Positions 59,448 through 64,000 of a DNA stretch of 64,000 nt are shown piece by piece. A model generated the notes under the pieces. The model did no database searches. It had not been told where the DNA came from and worked only from the letters and a program-made list of their open reading frames with translations. How positions within the stretch are numbered: the stretch's first letter is position 1; each line of letters begins with the position of its first letter. The position numbers and the translations under genes are program-made. This stretch comes from JADJYF01 sp965278995. Its GTDB lineage: Bacteria; Pseudomonadota; Gammaproteobacteria; Ga0077536. The stretch covers positions 1,984,001 to 2,048,000 of the forward strand of contig OZ257136.1 of NCBI GenBank assembly GCA_965278995.1, written 5' to 3'.

Positions 59448-60416
59448 TTGAACATTGCTCCGCTACCGCGACTTGCACGCGCCGACATGTTGCGTCTCAC
59501 CACACAGCGTATCGGCCCGAATCTGGTCAAGATCCCGCTCTTCGTTGCACTCATGCTGGGTTTCGGCTGGCTGGCCTGGACCACGAATTCGACGCTGCTG
59601 TTATGGACAGCCTATCTAGCGCTCGGCTATCTCTGGATGAGCATCGTCACCTTCATGCACGATGCCACGCACCACACGCTGTTCCGCCGCCCCTGGCTGA
59701 ATACTTTGTTCGGCGTAATCGCCATGGTGCCAATATTCGCGTCATTCATCGCCTTTCGCGAAGATCATCTCGAACACCACCGACACAACCGCTCACCCAA
59801 AGACCCGGATGCATTCACGATGGGCAAGCGGGGACCGCTCGATTTCGTCTTGTTCTATGCCTATATGGTTGTCGGCGCAGTATTGAGCTTCGTGCATTTC
59901 AATCTGCTCTATCCCCTTCACGGCTTCAATGCCCGCCAGTGGGCGATGCATGTATTCGAGACTGCGCTCAAGGTCGTCGCTTATTGGGCGCTGGTAGCCT
60001 GGGCAATTGAGCACGACGTACTCGCAAAAGCCCTATCACTCTGGTTAATCCCGATCTTCATCTTTTCACTATTCAATTCGATGCGCTTCATCGCCGAACA
60101 CTACGGCACACCGTGGAATCAAGGTCAGTTGCTGGGCACACGCACCGTAATTTCGAATCCGCTGAATGCGTTTTTCTGGAACAACATCAACTGGCATATC
60201 GGCCACCATATCTACCCGCGGGTGCCGTGGTATAACCTGGTCGAACTGCATGAGTTGCTGAAACCTGAGATTGAAGCGCAGGGTGCGGTCATCGACAAGA
60301 GCTATCTCGCCGTACTGTTCGATGCGCTACGCAGAGGGCCGGAAACCGAGGCCCGCCTCGCGCAACGGTTGCGTACGCGTGCCGCCTACTCAGTGCAGGA
60401 GCGGCGCGCCGCCTGA
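59448..60416 (+). CDS. Fatty acid desaturase / beta-carotene hydroxylase-type membrane enzyme
   Basis: Integral membrane di-iron enzyme. His boxes are HDATHH near 75-80, EDHLEHHRHN near 108-117 and NWHIGHHIYPRVPW near 246-259, the three-box pattern of the FA_desaturase family. There are four or more hydrophobic segments (near 28-60, 80-105, 145-165, 180-210). The longest frame starts at a TTG (59448); the ATG at 59487 is an alternative. The 322-residue product converges with the GGDEF-EAL gene, and their 3' ends overlap by 27 bases. Desaturation position cannot be inferred. Confidence 0.88.
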   Translation: MNIAPLPRLARADMLRLTTQRIGPNLVKIPLFVALMLGFGWLAWTTNSTLLLWTAYLALGYLWMSIVTFMHDATHHTLFRRPWLNTLFGVIAMVPIFASFIAFREDHLEHHRHNRSPKDPDAFTMGKRGPLDFVLFYAYMVVGAVLSFVHFNLLYPLHGFNARQWAMHVFETALKVVAYWALVAWAIEHDVLAKALSLWLIPIFIFSLFNSMRFIAEHYGTPWNQGQLLGTRTVISNPLNAFFWNNINWHIGHHIYPRVPWYNLVELHELLKPEIEAQGAVIDKSYLAVLFDALRRGPETEARLAQRLRTRAAYSVQERRAA

Positions 60417-63320
60417 CGTTTCGTCCGGTCCGCCAGCCAACCGCGTCTCGGCGTCGAGACGCTGTTCCGGATCGCGCGCCAGCCGCTGCCCGCGCAACCA
60501 GACCTCCAGCTCGGCCGCGGGCTGCGCCGGGCTCAGGAAATAACCCTGCATTTCGTCGCACTGATGCAGTGTCAGAAAATCCAGCTGTTCGCTGGTCTCG
60601 ACCCCTTCGGCGATAACGACCAGCCCCATGCTGTGCGCCATGGCGATGACAGCCTGCGTAATCGCCGCATCGCCCGGATCGCTGACGATATCGCGTACAA
60701 ACGATTGGTCCACTTTCACCTGATCGACCGGCAGTTGCTTCAGATTCGCCAGCGACGCGTAGCCAGTGCCGAAATCGTCAATCGCAATGCGTATGCCGAG
60801 CGCTTTCAGCTCATGCAGGATTTCCCCCGCCCGACGTCGGTCATGCATGACGGCGCTCTCGGTGATTTCGAGCGTGATGCGGTGCGGATCAGCGCCGGCG
60901 GCGGCGAGTGCCGAGCGCACGTTCGTCACCAGATCGTCCTTGGCCAGTTGGCGCGCGGAGACATTGATGCTGACTTGCAAGGACAGACCGGCGCGCTGCC
61001 ATTCGGCCGACTGTCGACAAGCGCGGCGCAGAACCCAGCCGCCGATCTGATGGATCAATTCCGATTCCTCGGCCTCGGCGATGAACACGCCGGGAAGAAC
61101 CAGACCATGCTCCGGGTGATGCCAGCGCAGCAGCGCTTCCACGCCGACCACCAGACCCGATACCAGTGCCAATTGCGGCTGGTAGTACAGCGCCAGCTCA
61201 TCGCGTCGCAGTGCCTGGCGCAGTTCGTTTTCCAGGGCCAGACGGCGCTCGGCATGGACATTGTATTCGTCGTCGTAGTAACCGACGCCATTACGTTCGC
61301 GCTGCTTGACCCGATGCAGCGCGGCATCGGCGTGCTTGAACAGCGTTTCCGCATCGTGCGCATCACGGGGAAACAGGCTGATACCGATGCAGCCGGTGAT
61401 ATGGATCTCCTGCTCGTGCGCATGAAAAGGTTCCTGGCTGACATCGAGAAATCGTCGAGCCAATGCACCAGCGGTTTCCGGTTGACCGAGACCGGTCAAC
61501 AGAATCGCGAACTGGTCGCCATCCCAGCGCGCAATCGTGTCATGCGCACGCCCAGCCATGCCCAGCCGTGCGCCGACTTCGATCAGCAGTTCGTCGCCGA
61601 CCGCATGTCCGTAGCTGCTGTTGATGTATTTGAAGCCGTCGAGATCGAGAAACAGAACTGCGACCAGATCCCCATCGCGACGCGCGGCAGCGATCGCCTG
61701 CGATAACCTATCGGCGAGCAGTTCACGATTAGGCAGATGCGTCAGTGCATCGTGAGTTGCCTGGTGCGCGACCTGCCGCGAGAGCGACAGCGTCTCGGTC
61801 ATGTCGTGTAGCGCCACCACGACACCGGAACATTGCCCGTCGACGCCTTCTATCGGACTCGCCGTAATCCTTACAGCATAAGGGTCGCCAAGCCGGCGTG
61901 TCAGCAACGCGTAGGATGGCGAACGCACCGGGCGATGCTCGGCAAGTGCCTGAGCGATGACCTGGCTGGCCTTGTCTCGCTCGAGTTCGCTTGCCGACCA
62001 GAAGATGCGTGAAATATGCCGGCCGATGACTTCGCGCCGCGGCTGCTCGCTCAATCGCTCGGCGACCGGATTCATATACGTGATGAGGCCGTCGAGATCG
62101 GTCGTGACCACAGCGTCGCCGATAGCGTGCAGCGTTGCGCGGGCCAATTCGCGTTCCTGGCGAAGCACGCGCGCCGAACGTTCGATGCGTCGCCAGCTCC
62201 ACAGCGGATAGCTGCACACTGCGGCCAGGAGTGCCGGCGCCGGTGCGAACCACCACTGCATCGACTGCAGCAGCAGTGCCGGCACCATGACGCTGGCACC
62301 GGCAATCGCAACAGCGCAATAGAGTCCCTGACGCGGCGACAGACGCGGATACAACAGCGCCGGCAACAACGCAAACAACGACAGCATTGCCGCGTAAGTA
62401 AAACCTTGTACAGGCAGGATCCAGTTACCGCGGCGCAGGTTATCGAGCACCGTGGCATTGAACTCGACGCCGGACATCGGCTGCGCTTCGCCGGAGACCG
62501 GTGTAGCCAGCGTCTTGCCGAGTCCGGCCGCGGTCGCACCAACCAGTACGAATTTGCCGACCAGACTGGCCGCGATATAGTCATCGCGCAGTACGTCGAC
62601 GAATGACACTTCGCGAAAACGGCCGGGTCGCCCTTGAAAGTTGAGCAGCAGGCGATGATCGCGTACCCAGGTATCCGGCAGCACTTCGGCACTGGCGGCA
62701 CGACGCTCGCCCGGCAGTTGTGGCCAGGCGGCGGGATCAACGCGTTCGAGCATCGCTAGCGCGAGGGTTGGCCATACCGGTGAACCCAGCCCGGCTTTGA
62801 GATAAACGCTGCGTGCGATGGAATCGCGATCGAGCTCGGTGTCGACATGACCGAGTTTGGCCGCAACGTTGGCCAATACCGGCAACGGCAACACTTCGCG
62901 CAGTGGTCCGGTTGCCGCGAGATCGGGAAACACCGGCAGTACAACTGTACCGTTGGCGGCAATCGCGCCGGCCAGATGGCGATCGCCGCCATCGGCATCT
63001 GCACTTTCGGCAAACATGATGTCGAGCGCGACACTCTTCGCGCCGTAACGGGTCAACCGTTCGACGAGTTCGCCATGACGATGCCGCGACCATGGCCAAT
63101 GCCCTAGTTGGCGCAGGCTCTTGTCGTCGATAGCGACGATGACAATGTCTTCCGGCGCTGGCGCGGTATGCAATACCAGCGCCGTGTCATAGATGAGGTA
63201 GTTCCAACGCTCAAAGGCGCCCGACATCACTGCGATGCCGATGATGACCGAGAGCACTCCGGCCAGTCGCGCGGTTTCGCTCCGCGCCCACTCCCCGAAC
63301 ATGAAGAGCGGCTGGATCAC
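60390..63320 (-). CDS. CHASE2-PAS-GGDEF-EAL cyclic-di-GMP signalling protein
   Basis: About 976 residues. The N-terminus has one membrane segment, then an extracytoplasmic CHASE2 sensor (about 40-300), three membrane segments (about 310-375), a PAS domain (about 390-500), GGDEF (about 515-685) and EAL (about 690-960). In the GGDEF domain the signature reads WDGDQF, so diguanylate cyclase activity is doubtful. The EAL domain keeps EALLRW, the Glu in EITES, DDFGTG, Lys in VKVDQSF and EGVET, so it is probably an active phosphodiesterase. A GTG at 63320 overlaps the upstream stop (GTGA); ATG 63302 is an alternative start. Confidence 0.92.
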   Translation of the reverse strand: MIQPLFMFGEWARSETARLAGVLSVIIGIAVMSGAFERWNYLIYDTALVLHTAPAPEDIVIVAIDDKSLRQLGHWPWSRHRHGELVERLTRYGAKSVALDIMFAESADADGGDRHLAGAIAANGTVVLPVFPDLAATGPLREVLPLPVLANVAAKLGHVDTELDRDSIARSVYLKAGLGSPVWPTLALAMLERVDPAAWPQLPGERRAASAEVLPDTWVRDHRLLLNFQGRPGRFREVSFVDVLRDDYIAASLVGKFVLVGATAAGLGKTLATPVSGEAQPMSGVEFNATVLDNLRRGNWILPVQGFTYAAMLSLFALLPALLYPRLSPRQGLYCAVAIAGASVMVPALLLQSMQWWFAPAPALLAAVCSYPLWSWRRIERSARVLRQERELARATLHAIGDAVVTTDLDGLITYMNPVAERLSEQPRREVIGRHISRIFWSASELERDKASQVIAQALAEHRPVRSPSYALLTRRLGDPYAVRITASPIEGVDGQCSGVVVALHDMTETLSLSRQVAHQATHDALTHLPNRELLADRLSQAIAAARRDGDLVAVLFLDLDGFKYINSSYGHAVGDELLIEVGARLGMAGRAHDTIARWDGDQFAILLTGLGQPETAGALARRFLDVSQEPFHAHEQEIHITGCIGISLFPRDAHDAETLFKHADAALHRVKQRERNGVGYYDDEYNVHAERRLALENELRQALRRDELALYYQPQLALVSGLVVGVEALLRWHHPEHGLVLPGVFIAEAEESELIHQIGGWVLRRACRQSAEWQRAGLSLQVSINVSARQLAKDDLVTNVRSALAAAGADPHRITLEITESAVMHDRRRAGEILHELKALGIRIAIDDFGTGYASLANLKQLPVDQVKVDQSFVRDIVSDPGDAAITQAVIAMAHSMGLVVIAEGVETSEQLDFLTLHQCDEMQGYFLSPAQPAAELEVWLRGQRLARDPEQRLDAETRLAGGPDETSGGAPLLH

Positions 63321-64000
63321 AAGGCCAGTATGATGAGCGGCAACAGCAGTACTGCCCACCAGCGCGAGCCATGCCGACCCGGTACTTCAATGCGCTGGGG
63401 TGCGCCATAGTTGCCTTCGAAGCCGTCCGCGGCAATGCTTTTCACGCGCATGAAATGCGGACCGCCTTTCTTCGGCAGCTCAAATGTCGCCACCGCTTCG
63501 GTGACGCGAACATCGATCAGCGGCGCGCTGAACTGCTCATCTGCAGCAAGCTGAAACTGGAATATCTCGCCCGGTTCGCCGGCACGCCAGCGCACGCTCA
63601 TTGAATTGCCTTCGACAGCCGGGGCATCCAATGCCGGCGCAGGCGCGATGCGTCGGAACTGTTGCACATCGCTGAACGGTCCCTGGCCTTCCATCGCGTC
63701 GATGGCGGCGACCCGCCAGAAATAGATGCCGAGCGGCAAGGATGCCGGCGTACTCGCGCCGGCCGTACTGACGCTGTCGTCATCCATCACCAGCTGAGTG
63801 AATCCATCGTCGCTCGCGACCTGCAGGCGATAACGTGCAATGGTCGTACTCGCACCCCAGTTCATCGATGGTTGATCTTCGGACACGCCGGCACCAGGTG
63901 CCGGCGTCGTCAGCAGCGGCGGTTCCGGGCGGGCGTTCAGCGTAAACGGACGTTCGGCATCAAGTCCTTCGAGATCCTGCGCGTCGATGTCGCGGACGCG
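63317..64000 (-). CDS. C-terminal part of a FecR-type / fibronectin-like periplasmic protein (partial)
   Basis: The frame is open to the window edge, so the gene starts beyond 64000. The visible 227 residues contain beta-rich, fibronectin-type-III-like repeats (YRLQVASDDGFTQLV, GIYFWRVAAIDAMEGQGPFSD, and RVRDIDAQDLEGLD at the edge) and end in a C-terminal hydrophobic anchor (WWAVLLLPLIILAL) after basic residues. Similar C-termini occur in LysM-FecR proteins encoded next to CHASE2 sensors, which is the case here, with a four-base overlap. A role in sensing or envelope signalling is inferred. Confidence 0.75.
   Translation of the reverse strand, partial: RVRDIDAQDLEGLDAERPFTLNARPEPPLLTTPAPGAGVSEDQPSMNWGASTTIARYRLQVASDDGFTQLVMDDDSVSTAGASTPASLPLGIYFWRVAAIDAMEGQGPFSDVQQFRRIAPAPALDAPAVEGNSMSVRWRAGEPGEIFQFQLAADEQFSAPLIDVRVTEAVATFELPKKGGPHFMRVKSIAADGFEGNYGAPQRIEVPGRHGSRWWAVLLLPLIILAL

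Noticed and set aside
1..64000. CRISPR arrays, insertion sequences, prophage or rRNA operon
   Set aside because: Reading through, I saw no regularly spaced direct repeats, transposase, phage structural gene or rRNA sequence. The only 16S-like match is the 13-base Shine-Dalgarno at 56.55 kb.

Overview
This 64 kb window is high-GC (about 60 percent by eye) bacterial chromosome, densely packed with genes on both strands. The order miaA(edge)-mutL-amiB/C-tsaE-nnr-orn and the block recR-ybaB-dnaX-ffs (4.5S RNA) are typical of Gammaproteobacteria, so an environmental gammaproteobacterium is the best guess. PEP-CTERM export, acyl-CoA and SDR catabolic enzymes and a selenocysteine trait fit a free-living heterotroph. 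I cannot name a genus.

Layout. 1-8.7 kb: housekeeping block on the minus strand (mutL, amidase, tsaE, nnr, orn, recR, ybaB, dnaX, SRP RNA). 8.9-16.5 kb, plus strand: alanine dehydrogenase, hydantoinase/oxoprolinase A and B, a persulfide dioxygenase-rhodanese fusion, and an ion transporter. 16.5-22.5 kb, minus strand: an SDR, then a five-gene cluster of a MetE-like enzyme, a tyrosine-phosphatase-like protein, a free-standing PEP-utilizer mobile domain and two proteins I do not recognise. 22.6-33.5 kb: esterase, cupin, a DUF3482/DUF2868 GTPase pair, a PEP-CTERM protein, two further exported proteins (one with a caspase-like His/Cys arrangement), a small kinase-like protein, a SET-domain protein, an SDR and a TauD-type dioxygenase.

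33.6-48.9 kb holds a complete selenocysteine system: a SelD fused to an FAD oxidoreductase, tRNA-Sec (selC), selB, selA, and directly upstream of selA a selenoprotein of the UGSC family. Its in-frame UGA splits the reading frame in ordinary gene prediction and is followed by a plausible bacterial SECIS hairpin. The likely operon reads enoyl-CoA hydratase, UGSC selenoprotein, partner protein, selA, selB, serine hydrolase, with selC just beyond. Genes of other kinds (GFA family, formyltransferase-like, SRPBCC, MlaC-like, SDR, HNH nuclease) lie between selD and selC.

49-55.4 kb is a plus-strand catabolic unit: a double acyl-CoA dehydrogenase, then a three-subunit molybdenum hydroxylase (FAD, 2Fe-2S and Mo subunits) and a MoaD-like protein. 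55.4-64 kb: small exported proteins, a possible small peptide or structured RNA with a near-complete anti-16S Shine-Dalgarno sequence and its own terminator, an LLM flavin oxidoreductase, a neutral zinc metallopeptidase, a fatty acid desaturase, and a CHASE2-PAS-GGDEF-EAL signalling protein next to the C-terminal part of what is probably a FecR-type protein cut by the window edge.

The most notable items are the UGSC selenoprotein locus, the unassigned PEP-mobile-domain operon, and the 56.55-56.73 kb small transcription unit.
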